Below are positions 24,241 through 36,819 of a stretch of DNA of 64,000 nucleotides, piece after piece (the stretch's first letter is position 1; each line of letters starts with the position of its first letter). Location of the stretch: contig JAITYX010000010.1 of assembly GCA_021018815.1 (NCBI GenBank), positions 2,728,001 to 2,792,000 on the forward strand, written 5' to 3'. Source of the stretch: Talinum fruticosum (Eukaryota; Streptophyta; Magnoliopsida; Caryophyllales; Talinaceae). The notes below the pieces were generated by a model that did not search any database, had not been told where the DNA came from, and was given only the letters and a program-made list of their open reading frames with translations. The translations under genes were made by a program, and so were the position numbers.

Positions 24241-25455
24241 CCTGCACACGTCTACACTTTATAAGTGTCTAACACTCACCAAACCAATTGGTATCATGAC
24301 ATCTATCAATATCTAGATAAGCAAGAATATCCGTTAGACTCTACACCTAGAGTCCAGCGAGCCATCGGGATGTCTGGCAGCCCGTTTTTCATCAACCAAG
24401 GATAACTATATAAAAACACCAACACCGGGATTAGCTTACTTTGTGTCAACTAACATGAAGCAAAGCGCATCATGGATGAAATTCATGGTGGGGAATATAG
24501 ACCCCATATGAATCAAAAACTGTTGGTTCGGAAGATTCGGAGGCTAGGATATTACAGTGTCGACCATGGCAATGGAGTGGTATGAGTTCCTTAAGAGATG
24601 CCACAAGTGTCACCCAGGCCATTCTTGGTTTGGTGCATTGATATTTTTGGCAAAAGTCACCTTTAAAGGAAAAGAGGTCGCGAATTCGTGTTAGTAGCAA
24701 TTGACTACTTCACCAAGTGGGTAGAAGCAGCCTCTTATGCAACCTTGACGTCAAAGCAAGCGGCCAAGTTCATCACCCGCGACATCATTTGTCGATATTG
24801 TGTACCCCATGAATTAATCAATGACCATGGTAGTCACTTTAAGAAGGAAGTAGTAGATCTACTAGTGGAAGTGTAAGATCAAGCACCACAAATATTTTCC
24901 CCATCATCCTTAGACCAACGAAGCATTCGAGGCTGCCAACACGATGGCTATCAGCTATAAGGATTGGCCCGACAAGTTGCCTTTCGCTTTATGGGGTTAT
25001 CGAACCTCCATCGGAACCTATACGGGAGTAACACCTTACTCCCTAGAGTATGGAATGGAAGCAGTCCTTGCAATAGAAATTTCCATCTCATCGTTATGAA
25101 TCATTGCCGAGAGTCAACTTCCCGAAGTAGAGTGGGTTAAAGAACGATACGAAGAGTCGGTGTTGTTGGATGAAAAGCACCTCAAAGCCTTACATAATGT
25201 CCAAACATATCAGGCACGTATATCAAGGGAATTTAACAAGAAAGTGAAGCCTTGAAATCTGTGGGTTGGAGATTTAGTCTTTAAGGAGATTAGAGCATCG
25301 ATCCAAGATCCGTGAGGGAAGTTTTGGCCTAACTAACAAGGCCCATTTATGCTTAGTCAATTGCCGAGTGGAGCAGGAAAATTAACCGATCTAGACGGTG
25401 AAGAGATATTTTAGTACACAAACTTGGATCAACTTAAGAAGCATTACGTTTAGCA
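24241..25455 (+). pseudogene. Tat integrase remnant (element B)
   Basis: The HHCC zinc region is degraded (RCHKCHPG near 24600). The catalytic core is clear at 24670-24880: LVAIDYFTKWVEAASYATL (first Asp), HELINDHGSHFKKEVVDLL (second Asp region), then GVTPYSLEYGMEAVLAIE near 25025. The C-terminal part runs to about 25450. Stops and frameshifts are frequent. Element A has the same order. Confidence 0.85.
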
Positions 25456-27926
25456 CGACCCTAAACAGTGGGCCAAGCCTGGCCTAACTAGGCTGTGATG
25501 TGGCAGGCGCCGGCCACCACTCGGACAACGATAGGATGGCCGGGCCGAATATTTTTTCCCGATTTTAACTCTGTTAATTATTTATTCCGACGGTATATTT
25601 AATTAATTGTTATTTTATTTTGGGCGATCCAATGAGATGGCTCACATATTTCTTTAATTCTTTAATTGCTTTAATCTTTTAAGGGTGGTCCAATTAGGTG
25701 GTCCAATTTACTTATGCCTCTAGGTTGGTGATAAAAATAATAAAGCGTAAAAGTGAGCGTAAAACTTACTTTTATTTAATAAAAAGGTAAGCCTACTACT
25801 TACCTTAGTATATAGCTAATAAAAGGGAAAAACAAGCACACTACTTGTAAAGAAAATAAAACTGTTCTAAAGAGGCAAAAATTATGTTCATGAATTCTTT
25901 TATTGCTTCCTAAAAATTATCTATAAAAACTACACCCTAGTTTATCTTCACTTTGTTCCCTTTCGGATCACTAGACTTAGCCCTGTCATCCTACGTGTGC
26001 TTCTTTTAGCTCCTCAATTCTGCATGCCCTTCCCTTTTCAGCTTCTTTAGCCTCCACTTCCCATCTTCGAGCTCATTCATCTATATAAGGGTTTGCTTCG
26101 TGAATTTAGAGCGGTGCGAGTAGTAGGAACGAGCTCCTTCAGATCCAGCTCTTGAGCCCTCGGTGTCTTGCAACGTTTGGGGTCCACTTTCATTATCCTC
26201 TCTAGATAATGAGCAGATACTGATAGTAGTCGACTCATCTACAAGTTTCAGCAGTTGCTCTCTTCCCATTTGTCGCAAGTACATGGTCACGGATGTAATA
26301 GGTACTGGTTTTAGACCACGCAAACATACAAAAGGTTGTCCGGTATATGTCCTAAATTGGGACACTTTCCGAGTGTGCAATGTACCATCCTATGGTATTA
26401 CTATGGTTGTTAAGATATTCCTCCCACTAGGAAGTAGGGTGATCGGTTACTACATCTAACTGCTTTCGTTGATGGAAGTGTATCACCGGATATGTATCTA
26501 CTGTTGTAGGAGCTCGAATCGATTATAGATGCTCCATTAACCAAATCTACACACCACGAGATAAAAAAAAAAAAAAAGTCCTACACGATCAAATTCAACC
26601 TTATTTATGGCCCAACAGGAGCAAAAATTGTAAAAAGTAAAAATAAAGGACTAAAAGGCAAAAATTAAAGACTTTTGGCGTAAAACCGAAGGCTTTTACA
26701 CCTCGACGGCGCCGGACAACCATTCTTTGGCCGACGCCGCTGACCTGTTCCCACCGTTTGGTCTCGGTTGTTATTATTTTCTTACCTACAACAACAGGGG
26801 GCCCCGAGCGAAGTCCTCCTCCGGATCTACCTCAACCTGGTCTAACCATATAATAGTTTCACCAACTATCAGCGATGTCGGGGAATGGTAATCCCCTAGC
26901 TGCTCAACAAAGGTTAGCAAAGCCGCGAGCTCCATGTCCCCGCAGGCTCCAACTAGTAGGAAACCACCGATTAAACAGATGATGATAGCTGACGCTTTGG
27001 AATGATCATAGACTCCGATGATGCGGACATCGGATGATAATGCTTCATCGATTCATTAAGTTTACCCGATTTCCGAGAAAATCCACCTTAGATTCCTATT
27101 ATTAAGCTTCGAAGGCGTTTGTAGGTTTCGTGCAGATTTTCATAGGATTTGGCCACGACATGTTTTGTACGACATTGGATGCCCATAATAGCATAAAACT
27201 CTTCGAGCAGGGGACATAGTTCTTTATCACCAAACCTAAAAATGTGGTATTGAGAATCTTAGTAGGCCACAACTGACCCATAAGAAGGTACAATAGACTT
27301 TTACTTGGCGGATACTCGAATAAAGTATTCAGCTCGTATTATGATAAACCTACCCTCTCGGTGTTTGTCAGCTCATGTATACAACGGGATAAGTCAGTCA
27401 TAACGTTCATATTTGAAGGAAATTAAAATCACCGGGAAATTTTCGTATGAACCTTTTGAGGATTTGCAGAGGAAGGTTCGAAGGCACAATTTTTGGTATT
27501 CAACAAGGGTCTAATTTATAGTAGTTCCAAGCATCGAGTCGTATTGCACCAAAACAACCGGAGTCGATCGGCGCCTAGGTTTTCCGCATGGCGAGTGCTG
27601 ACCGAGCCTCCCACACCAGCCGGTTTGCCTTCTTTTGGCCCGAGCACTCCTTGGGCTAATATTTGTTTCTGCTAAGCTATATTATTTCGGATAGTGCACG
27701 TACAAATTCCCATTTTCCTTTTTATTATTTTCTTTTGGGGGAATGGGGGCTTGTGTAAATTTTTTTCGATTTGTCTTTGTAATTTTCTCGTAGCAGTTTT
27801 GGATCATATTAATAAAAGAATGCATTTTTGAATCGAGTCTTTGCATTTCATCTCATTGCATAAAGTTAAAGAAGTTTTACAAAATACTAAAGATTAAACA
27901 ACACAATGTAGCCTACAAGGGATCAA
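25456..27926 (+). other. 3' non-coding region of Tat element B
   Basis: Matches the A region 2890-4290 in blocks: GC-rich start with CGCCGGCCACCA near 25505, AGGTAAGCCTACTACTTACC near 25790, and GGGGGAATGGGGGCTT at 27736-27752. The middle, about 26700-27500, is only weakly matched and shows no convincing gene. Short open frames here are broken and unconserved. Confidence 0.55.
25930..26230 (-). pseudogene. possible second antisense coding remnant in Tat element B
   Basis: Counterpart of 3345-3640 in element A. The minus strand from about 26212 reads MKVDPKRCKTPRAQELDLKE, similar to A's VDPQRWMAPRLREIDPEE. It has later stops. Function unknown. Confidence 0.3.
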
Positions 27927-28517
27927 CTATTCTTCGCCATTGGAAGCATCATTGAAGATATAATTCACAAAGTCCTCCAAGATAGACGTGAAAAACCGAC
28001 CATCTCCACCACCGTGCGAAAAGCTAGCCCCATGGTCCCAAGATTGAGAAGCTCCATGAGAAGGCCCACTATAAGACCCCTGTTGGAAATCAATTATGTT
28101 CCCATGCCGATCAAGTCCTTGGAGAGGCGGGATATCCATTCACTCTTCGGAAAAACTAGGCCCAACACCGGAAGAACTAGGCCCTACTTTAGAAGCTCTC
28201 CGATGATGCGCATGCCATGAAGAATGCCGAGAAGTACTCGCTGCAGATGTACCACAGGAAGGTGCTTGTTGGCCGGACATATGCGTTTGAACTCCCTCGG
28301 ACCACCAAGGAGGCCTCCCCATGAAGACGTTCTAGACCGACATCTCTACAAAAATAATGGAGCAATTAGCACGTCTAATAAAAGCTCAATAAAGTAAGCA
28401 TTTCACTAAATAGGAATCACCCCGAAGGTCGGGAAGGTCCTCTCTAAGAAGAAATGTTGGATACCCTTAAGGGCAGATTGGAATATGATGGATATGATCC
28501 GAGATTTCCTAATCGTA
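27927..28517 (-). pseudogene. last two exons of the Tat antisense gene (element B)
   Basis: Exon 7 at 28421-28517 and exon 8 at 27927-28345 on the minus strand, with GT donor after 28421 and AG acceptors before 28517 and 28345. They match A's exons 7 (4775-4874) and 8 (4293-4697) in position, phase and protein: FQSALKGIQHFF against FQFALQGVQNFL; QGLDRHGN against QAFDRHGN; ASQSWDHGASF against ASQSWDQGISS; FTSILEDFVNYIFND against FSTSILDDFGDYIFDD. One stop in exon 8 (near 28140) separates the two halves. Exons 1-6 are lost beyond the break at 28570. Confidence 0.72.
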
Positions 28518-28570
28518 CTATAAGATTTATTCAATGGTATTAGCAAAATACTTTTAGTATACAACAGAGA

Positions 28571-28837
28571 AATGTTGAGGAGAGAGAAAATAAGATCAAC
28601 AGACAAAAGAAGCATAAAAAAGAAAAACATATAAAAAGATGACAACCAACCAAAGCCTACTCAAAGAAGAAGAACAAATAAGATAATGATGGTTGAAACC
28701 GAGCAATCTCTTGATGAAATAGAGAAGAAGAAAAAGAAAAAGTTTATGAAAAGCACTTCCCCACATGCATGTCCTCCACTTGATTTTCAAAGAAGCATGA
28801 GAGGTTCAACGATGCTCAAACACAACCCATAAAAGAA
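28571..28837. other. junction zone between Tat element B and the mobile-domain gene
   Basis: Similarity to element A ends at about 28570. AT- and purine-rich sequence follows. The last part (from about 28770) may be coding sequence upstream of the mobile-domain exon (ERFNDAQTQPIKEMG). No terminal repeat or target duplication is visible. Confidence 0.35.
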
Positions 28838-29070
28838 ATGGGGTTTGGGGGTTCCTATATTTAGAAGTTAACAAAATCCCTAGGAAATTTGTTGCATGGT
28901 TAATAAATAGATTTGACCCATATGTAGTTTGTTCCAAGCTCACTACAACAAATAAAATAGAGATAATTGAAAGGGATCTTCACTTGGCATTCAGATTGCC
29001 AATGGCAGGAAAGAAAGTGGCTGAAGTGGGCAATGACTTCATAGATGATGATTTTAGAAGAGTCTTCTAA
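28770..29070 (+). pseudogene. plant-mobile-domain-like exon (N-terminal part of PMD-Ulp1 gene)
   Basis: The plus strand gives KEMGFGG, then one base out of frame FLYLEVNKIPRKFVAWLINR, FDPYVV, IEIIERDLHLAFRLPMAGKK, stopping at 29070. This is the start of a family widespread in plant genomes (MGFGGLL-type opening, IP-K--WL--NFDP, then a xxDVHxxxGLPxGG-type motif), often followed by a C-terminal Ulp1 cysteine protease. The Ulp1 part lies at 36820-37447, so intervening sequence is intronic or inserted. A one-base deletion at about 28850 and the early stop make it a pseudogene. These genes are commonly carried by DNA transposons. Confidence 0.62.
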
Positions 29071-29787
29071 TAACTAAGTGACGACTTGTCCTCAAGAATG
29101 GCACACTATTTCTAGTGAAGATGCCCGAGTTTATACTACAATAGCTAGATGGTTGTTCAAGGTTTCGAAGGAACTTTATTACGTACATGGCTGCCATGTT
29201 CGTCCATAGTCAACAACAACATTGTTCATCCATGTTAATATTAAAAAATCTTTGTGATATTAGTAAGATATCATCATACAATTGGTCCATGTACATGTTG
29301 GACTGCTTAATTGATGCAAAAAGAAGACAAATGTGTAGTTTTTGAAGGCTCAGTCACCTTTGTAATGGTAAGTGTATTTGATTGTCTTGTTAATTTCGTT
29401 AAACATTAAATATATACCTATGAAACACTAACTGGTTAGTTTTTTTGTTTTTGTTAATTTTAAAATCACATGTTCTACTTGGATAGAGTAATGTTAAGTA
29501 GAAGAATTGTGCCAAGAGTGTTCCCCACAATAAGTGGTTGGACACTATAGAAGGTCATGGAAAGGGTGGCTGAAGAAAGCAAGGTGGGATTTGGCAGTGG
29601 TAAGATTGAACCCCTCTAGAAATCCCCGAGATTGACCTTAGAGCAAGTCAAACACAACAAGCTGAAGAAGCTCGAGCAAAGGACGCATGTCTTGACAGAA
29701 ATGGAGGCAAGAATACCTGAATTATATCTAATATATTCATTTATGCTTTTTTTTACAATATAGATAACTATTAACATCATTGTATGT

Positions 29788-30420
29788 TGAAATCTAGATA
29801 ACACTAAGATGATAACTAGGAAACACTAAAATAATAAGAAGCAAACACTAAAATGATAACTAGGAAACACTAGAAAACACTAAAATGAAAAATATAAAAC
29901 ACTAACATGATAACTAGGAAATACTAATATGATAATTAGAAAACACTAAAATGAAAGCTAGAAAACACTAAAATGTGAACTAGAAAACACTAAAATGATA
30001 ACTTTGAAACACTAAAATGATAATAAGATGATAACTACAAAACTCTAAGGTTATAACTAGGAAACACTAAAATGATACGTAGAAAACACTAAAATGACAA
30101 CAAGCAAATACTAAAATGAAAACTATAAAACACTAATATGATAACTAGGTAATACTAATATGATAACTAGATAACACTAAAATGAAAAACTAGCGAGACA
30201 CTAAGATGATAACTGGGAAACACTAAGATGATAACTAGGAAACACTAAAACGATAACTAGGAAACAATAAAATAATAACTAGCAAACACTAAAATTAACA
30301 CTAGGAAACACAAACTTTATTATATAAAACACGAAAGGGTACCACAAAAACACTGAAAAGATACTATAAAAACACTAAAAGGTACTTTTAAAACACTAAA
30401 CAAAATAGTGTTTAATACAA
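29788..30420 (+). repeat. 22-bp minisatellite array 1
   Basis: About 25-30 imperfect units with core AACACTAAAATGATAACTA, preceded by GGA. Variants change the middle (AAGATGATAAC, AATGAAAACTA). The same units make arrays 2 and 3 of this element. Confidence 0.85.
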
Positions 30421-30894
30421 CATGACTAGACTATTCTAACATCATTTATGCTTCTTCTTTTTCCAATTGTATGTAGAAAGATTTTGAGGGTATGATTACT
30501 CGGGCAAAAACTACATTAGTGCATGTTCTGAATATTGGAGTTTTATGAAGTATATGACTAGAAAATATAAAAAGAATCAATCGAATCCGAAAATGCGCAA
30601 CTTATCCATAGAAATGTTTTCTCGGATTTTGCGATTTTGATATAGAAGATTACAAAACTCCAATTGAACTAAAGAAGAAGGAATCAATAGTGTAAACGAA
30701 GAAAGTTCTACCTTGAAAGAGGATGATGATGAAGAATTCTAGAGCAAACCTTCGGTTGTAGAAGAATTGATGGACATTATGTCATAATTAGAGAAGACAA
30801 CACAACCGAAAAGAAAAAAACAAGAGATCTAGAAATCCTTTCATTCAAATTGATTCCACACTCTCAAAGTCTTGACAACAACCCTCATTATATA
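30421..30894 (+). pseudogene. middle part of the PMD-Ulp1 gene, left of the solo LTR
   Basis: Between the minisatellite and the solo LTR are fragments that look exonic (for example SEYWSFMKYMTRKYKKNQSN-like frame near 30520-30590 and an acidic run EDDDEE near 30730). No domain is recognised. It presumably joins 35647-36160 across the solo LTR. Confidence 0.35.
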
Positions 30895-32455
30895 TGTAAC
30901 ACCTCGAATCTTAATAGTATTTAATTATTGTAAAATTGTATTTGCTCGTTTTAATATTGTTTAAGAACAAGTGAGTCGCGCAAAAACTCAAAACTGAAAT
31001 AAAAGACAAATTTGATGATCGTGACAACAATTGATAATTCGTACAAATTTACATTTGAGTGAAGGAATGTTTATACACTCGAATAATGTAAAATTGTGTC
31101 TCAAACATGGTTTATTTATAATTAAATAATAAGTAAATGAAAAAGAAAGAAGTTAGAAAATATATACAAGCAAATGAAAATGGGCCAAATGTGTGGTTAA
31201 ATATTTAACCATGTGGTAAAATCAATAGTAAAGAGGTAAGAAGATATTAAGATTTTTAGAAAAAAAGAAAAAGAAAAAAAGGGGAAGTTGTTGGAAGCCT
31301 CGTGCACGATATATCGGTGAATGGGAATTACAAAGCAAGCAAACACCATTTATCTTTATCTCTTTCTTACCTCTCTTGCACTCCCTCACATTTCCCTCCC
31401 GTACCACCGCTGGTCGGCCCATCGGCTCCTTTCGCCGCCACCGACACCTCCACCATCCACCTTATTGCTGCGACCAATCTCTCTCCCCTTCCCTTGTCTC
31501 GCGCCAGTAAGGGCATAACAGCTCCTGCTATTGCTGCCGCTACTCGGTCGGGCCTGCCGCCATCCAACAACGTAATTCCACCACCGGATCTTCTACCACC
31601 CAATTTCGGGTCTAACTCATTTTGAGGTATCTCTAAAGTCCTCAATTTTTAAAGTAATTTAATCACAATTTATGTTATAATTGAATAATTGGATGAGAAG
31701 ATATGAGTTTTGAATTGGTTGTGATGGAATTGGAAGAATTTGGGGAGTAATTGAAATATGGATATATGTGAAATTGGATTTAGGGTTTGTTATGCGTTAA
31801 ATTGGTATTGGAAATTAATTTGGGTTATTCATAATTGTGAATATGTTTGTTGGGTTTTTTATATGAGCATGAACAAATTGCTTGGGTGTGTCAAGATTGT
31901 TTAAGTTATAGGGCCAAGCTATATAAATGAATTAATCAAATTGGGTTATGTCAATCTTTGAGAAAAAAATGGATGAAATATATGTGGAGGTTTTATTGGA
32001 ATTGGAAGTGGTTTTTGTGAAGTATGTAATTGGTAATTAGGAAGAGGATAAATGAGTAGGTGGCTACGAGATATATAAAATTAAAAGTGTAACGGTTTTG
32101 GTGAGAATTAATTTAAAGGGAAAATTGGAGCATTAAGCCGGTTAATGGGTTAGATAATTAAATTGGTCAAAGTGTAAATTGAATAGAATAGTTCAATAGA
32201 CATTGTAACTTAACTAGACCATACATGAGGAGCTAAAGGAGATGAATGTAAAAACTTATCAAAAATAGATACAAGAAAGGCTAATAAGTTTATTGATGCA
32301 ATATTAAATTTCAGTTTAAAAATAGAAAATCAATAGGAACGACTATTCAGGGAAGCAAAGAAAATCAAAATTAAAAGGAAACCATCGACCGAGGTACATT
32401 ATCACTTGTATCCTTCCAAAATAGTTAAATTTTAATTATTATGTAAAACGTTATC

Positions 32456-34651
32456 TGTTAAGTCGTATTTTATACGTATTTTTAGTAGTTATTGAGTTTA
32501 TATTATATAGTTTATTTTATCTAATTTATTCTATTTTGTCTATTTATAGGTAATTATCGAATAAAGTGGGGAAGAGAAGAAAAGTCGTTAAAAGTGGATT
32601 TTTAGCTGCCGACAAGCATCCAAGAAAATATATGAAGTCGGTCCATAAATATAATATGTAATAAAATATTTATTTTAGGATATTATATTTTAGGAAATCC
32701 TAAGTGGAATAGAAAAGGGAAACTTAGAAGAGAAGAAAGAGAAATAAACCCTAACTCTTTCACCCTATATATACTACTTATTATCATCATGGAGAGAGAC
32801 CTAGGAAGCCAGCCACATACATCCCAGCCACCTCACGTTCTCCTGCTGCATCTGCTGCTTGCTGTCCACGGCAGTCACACAAGCAGCCACCCTAGCTGCT
32901 GCCTCCTAACGTTCACCAGCCCACTTCACGTTTCCTTGTTGCTGCTCCTTGCTGTCTGCACCTCCTCCTGGCTGCACCGTACTGCTGCTGTTGCTCCTTG
33001 CTGGCTGCACCGTGCTGTCCGCTGCCCAGCCAGCCACCATCCATCATCATCTTCTTCATCTTCCCGGGTCAAAGAAACTAATATCGGTAGTATAATTTAG
33101 CTTTGTAATTTTTATTAGAAAAGATTGAGTTTTTATTGATAGATTAATACTAAAGATGCTAGTTTTATTTAGTTTACATGTTTTAAATTACATGATGTGT
33201 GAGTAGTTTTTCTTATACTTAGTATAATCTCATTGAAGCCATGTTAAATTATTTATTTTGAAACAAAGTTTTGATTTTTATTGTCTTATTGATTCGATCC
33301 ATGATTCTATGATAATTTGTGTTTAATGTTTATGAATTTATGTCTAATTAATTAGAGTGCACGCTACTTAGTTTTATATAAATTCATGTGATAGTTTAGA
33401 GGGTTTAAGTACGTAATTACTTGATCTTTTAGACATAAGTATCACCCTAGTTAATCATGGATGGCTCATACCCATCTCTTTTAATTAGGAAATTATCATA
33501 GATCCTTCTTAAATCAATTTGCTAGTAGATTGGTTATTAGGTGCTAGATGATGTTTTTCTAATACTTAATGCTCTGATTTGATTAAATTCTAGTGCTAGT
33601 GCTAGGGTTATCAATATTAGTAGGGTTTATATTAGGGCTAGGCCTAAGTAAACTAATAACTAAGGAAAAACGGGAAGATCCGCTAGTGGTTGTCTTCTAC
33701 GGTTTAGCTCATGGGTAGATCAATTTGTGTGTTAATGATAAATAATAATTTGCATGGTGGATATAGATTATACTAAGTGTTTTTATAAATTTGTTATCTT
33801 TGATAATTATTTATTTGCTTTTAGTTATTTTCTTGAGTTTATTGATTTTTACTTATAAAGTTATAGTCTTTTATTATCAATTTCATTAAACCCCCTAAAG
33901 ATCAGTATTTTAGGTTAGTTTTAGTAATTTTATTTTAATTTAATTTTGAGTCTTTACATATTTTAATTTTCAGATTTAATTTTCTGTTAGTTTTTATTAT
34001 TTTTGAGTCAGTTTGTTAGAAATTAGTTTAAAAATAGTTTCTTTTGTTATTTTTCATGTTTTATTTTCTTTTAGGTTTTAGATAGAGTCCTAGTTTGCTG
34101 TGATTAAATTTTAGAATTTTTGGAATTAATTTGATATTTTTTCAGATTTAATTCTTGAATTTAATTACTGCAGGTTTTTAATAAAATAAATTCGTAAATT
34201 AGATTTTAAATTTTGTTTTTATATTTTTAGGGTCTGGTTAGGTTTAGAAAATTAGTATTATTATTCTGGGTAATTTTAGTATTTATTTTCGTAATTATTT
34301 TAGTGCAGAATTTTACTTATTTAATTTTCTGTTTTAGAATTTGTTTATTTTCTGCTTTAGTTTTCTGTTTTAATTATTCTAAAAAATACACAAAAATATT
34401 TCTGGGTTATTGTAGTTTTATTATTCTGTATAAATTATTTATTTAGTTATTAGATAATTTTCTATGAATTTTAGTTATTGATTTTAATTTATATTTTCTA
34501 TTTTGTTTTTAAGAGTAGTAAATTTAATTAGATTAAAACTTGCATGTTATTATATCTTTCCTCGTGGATTCGATCCCTAATTGCCCTTGCTATATTGTTT
34601 ATTATAAGTTTAAGTAGTGGTTTAATTTGTTGCTGTACGACAAGCTCAACG
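32456..34651 (+). mobile_element. 2.1-kb solo-LTR-like insertion, copy 2
   Basis: Starts TGTTAAGTCGTATTTTATAC and ends GACAAGCTCAACG. Very close to copy 1 (12773-14916) on both sides of a divergent segment at about 32800-33065. TATATATA box at 32766-32773. No clear target duplication was found. It sits inside the solo LTR 30895-35646. Confidence 0.68.
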
Positions 34652-34706
34652 AGTTACCGTGTTTGTTTTTAATTCGGCCTACAACACTTTTAGGACCCAA
34701 TTAATT

Positions 34707-34734
34707 GTTAATCGTTAATCGTTAATCGTTAATC
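34707..34734 (+). repeat. GTTAATC heptamer repeat
   Basis: Four perfect tandem copies of GTTAATC. Confidence 0.85.
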
Positions 34735-34787
34735 ATTTACTGTTAACCGTTCATGAATGTCTGCTAGCAGAACTAATAGTATTGGAC

Positions 34788-35006
34788 CCTTCCCGATAAT
34801 CGGGAACATTAATTAAATCGTTTAATTGAGGCCATGTATTAGGCCTTCCCGATAATCGGGTACTTTAATTGAATCGTTTAATGGAGGCCATGTATTGGGC
34901 CTTTTTGGTAATCAGGAACTTTAATCAAATCGTTTAATCGAGGTCACTTATTGGGCCTTCCCAGCAAATGAGAACCTTAATCAAATCGTTTAACGTAAGC
35001 CATGGC
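34788..35006 (+). repeat. 56-bp tandem repeat in solo LTR, about four units
   Basis: Units carry CCTTCCCGATAATCGGG, then TTTAAT-AATCGTTTAAT and GAGGCCATGTATTGGG. The first two are best preserved and include the palindrome CCCGAT-A-ATCGGG; later units decay. Confidence 0.8.
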
Positions 35007-35646
35007 TGCAAATGCATATAAATTGGAGTCCTAGTGTCGTACGGAAACTAAAAGGTTTAAGAAGTTGACACAAAATTAAAAAGTTTACGTAAAAGAAATT
35101 GAGCATCTTGTTTAAATGATGTCTTTTAAATGAATTAAAATTCACGTGCGCACTCATTGACTCTTCAAAATTATTTTACAAGTATAAGGGTAACGTATTG
35201 AGCCAACCGCTCACTTTATGTTTTATGTTTTAAACTCTTTTAGGAAAAGAGAAGCAACCAGAATTTACACAAGAATTGCAAGAGGAGAAAGAAAGAAAAT
35301 TGAGGTAAAAGAATCTCAAAGGTCCGGCAACGAGTAATGACTTGGTGTAAAGTTTTATGTGGATTTTTATTGCAGATTGTTTTTGAGTTATGTGTTTGAG
35401 AATCGTGTGGAATTTAAAACTATTTAAGTTTTATATACATGATGTAGAGGCCCTTTTAAGTGGTGGGTAAATATTTATATGGCACGTTCAAGGACAGGAT
35501 GAATGTGCATGAATATAAGCCTTGTGTCTAACTATAAGAGACGGCGGTAACGCCCAACTTGGTTTTAGCTTCTGCTGCTATATGGTGCTTCAATTTACAT
35601 TGGTTATAAATTAGTGATAAGAGTGATTGTAGTTTGGGACGTTACA

Positions 35647-36164
35647 ATACAGAAGGAAAAGAGGTTAATAATGTGAAAACAACTATTGAGGAGATGGTGA
35701 GAACAAAGAGAAAACACCCAATTTTGTCAAAAAGAAGCGCATCTCCTTATCAAACACGTTCAACTCCATTAACTTCGATCTTTCCGATGAAAAAGATTAA
35801 TAACTGAATATGCCTTTAATGTTTCAGAAAAAATTGACAACATGTATATTCTTGTTTGAATTTAAAGACACTAACACCATTTTTTTTATTGATGCATGAC
35901 CTAATTTTGGTTGTTGTTTTTTAATTTTAGTGAACCGATGTTCAATGCATGGGGCTTAACCGAGCAATCACAATGGATTTTAATCTCTCGCCCCTGGAAA
36001 AGAAATCAACTCTAACATTTTAACAATTTGGTGTGCACTACTCAACAACAAAAAACATTACAACAATTTGTTGTCCGATGCACCATTTCAAGATTTTTCT
36101 TTTCAATGGGAGCTTTTGTAAGTATTCACTTATATTCCATATTTACTTAATATATATTCATTGC
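35647..36164 (+). pseudogene. middle exons of PMD-Ulp1 gene, right of the solo LTR
   Basis: Exon-like frames follow the solo LTR: EEMVRTKRKHPILSKRSASP at about 35685-35745 and GLTEQSQWILISRPWKR near 35950. They probably belong to the linker before the Ulp1 domain. No catalytic motif is present in them. Confidence 0.4.
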
Positions 36165-36530
36165 AAACACTAAACAATGTTCTATAAAACACTAAAAATA
36201 AAACTAGGAAATATTAACATGATAATTAAGAAACGCTAAATTGGGAACTAGGAAACACTAATCAATGTTCTATAGAACACTAAAACTAAAACTAGAAAAC
36301 ACTAACATGATAACTAGCAAACACAAAGCTGATAGTTAGGAAATACTAAAATGATAAGTAGCAAACACTAAACAATGTTCTATAAAACACTAAAAGTAAA
36401 ACTAGGAAACACTAACATGATAACTAGGAAACACTAAATTGATAGCTAGGAAACACTAAAATGATAATTAATAAACACTAAACAATGCTCTATAAAACAC
36501 TAAAAGTAAAACTAAACAGATTTGTGTTTT
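36165..36530 (+). repeat. 22-bp minisatellite array 2
   Basis: Same unit as array 1, here alternating with longer composite units AACAATGTTCTATAAAACAC; the composite recurs about four times. It falls between the middle exons and the Ulp1 exons, so probably in an intron. Confidence 0.8.
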
Positions 36531-36819
36531 TTAATAAAGGTATAATGTTCTCGTGTTGTGCATATATCCAATAAAACACTAACATGTTTTAACTTTTGCA
36601 TATCACAAATAGTTCTTTAAGCTTTCTAAACAACATAGTTAAAGGAAGATACAAAACATTTAACAACATCTTGGACGAGTGAGTTTGAGAGATGCAAATG
36701 AATTGACATAAAAAAGTGGCAAAAATGATTAATTTTACTTTTATCTACTGGAAAACACAACCAAGTTTTGTATTTTACTTTTTTATACTAATATTAACTA
36801 TAGTGTTCTTTGAATTGTC

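Larger units (their letters stand above)
18977..28570 (+). mobile_element. Tat-lineage Ty3/gypsy retrotransposon (element B), truncated at both ends
   Basis: Contains in order gag, zinc knuckle, protease, RT, RNase H, second RNase H, integrase and a long 3' region with an antisense gene end. No primer site or gag start follows the LTR end at 18976, so the 5' end is lost. The 3' end stops at about 28570, within sequence matching element A at about 4930, without an LTR. Confidence 0.85.
30895..35646 (+). mobile_element. solo LTR (about 2.56 kb) interrupted by a second element
   Basis: Begins TGTAACACCTCGAATC and ends TTTGGGACGTTACA, the inverted TGTAAC/GTTACA ends common to many plant Ty3/gypsy LTRs. 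Flanks ATATA (30890-30894) and ATACA (35647-35651) match at 4 of 5. It contains a short GC-rich leader-like frame (31302-31625, serine/proline rich), a 2.2-kb inserted LTR (32456-34651) and tandem repeats at 34707-35006. No gag or pol, so a solo LTR is the best reading. Confidence 0.65.

Noticed and set aside
28959..28971. CACTACAACAAAT, resembling a CACTA transposon end
   Set aside because: It falls inside the mobile-domain exon, where the frame and protein similarity run straight through, and there is no matching right end or subterminal repeat.
29788..30420. Regular short repeats that might suggest a CRISPR array
   Set aside because: The 22-bp units are directly adjacent and variable, with no unique spacers, in plant DNA.
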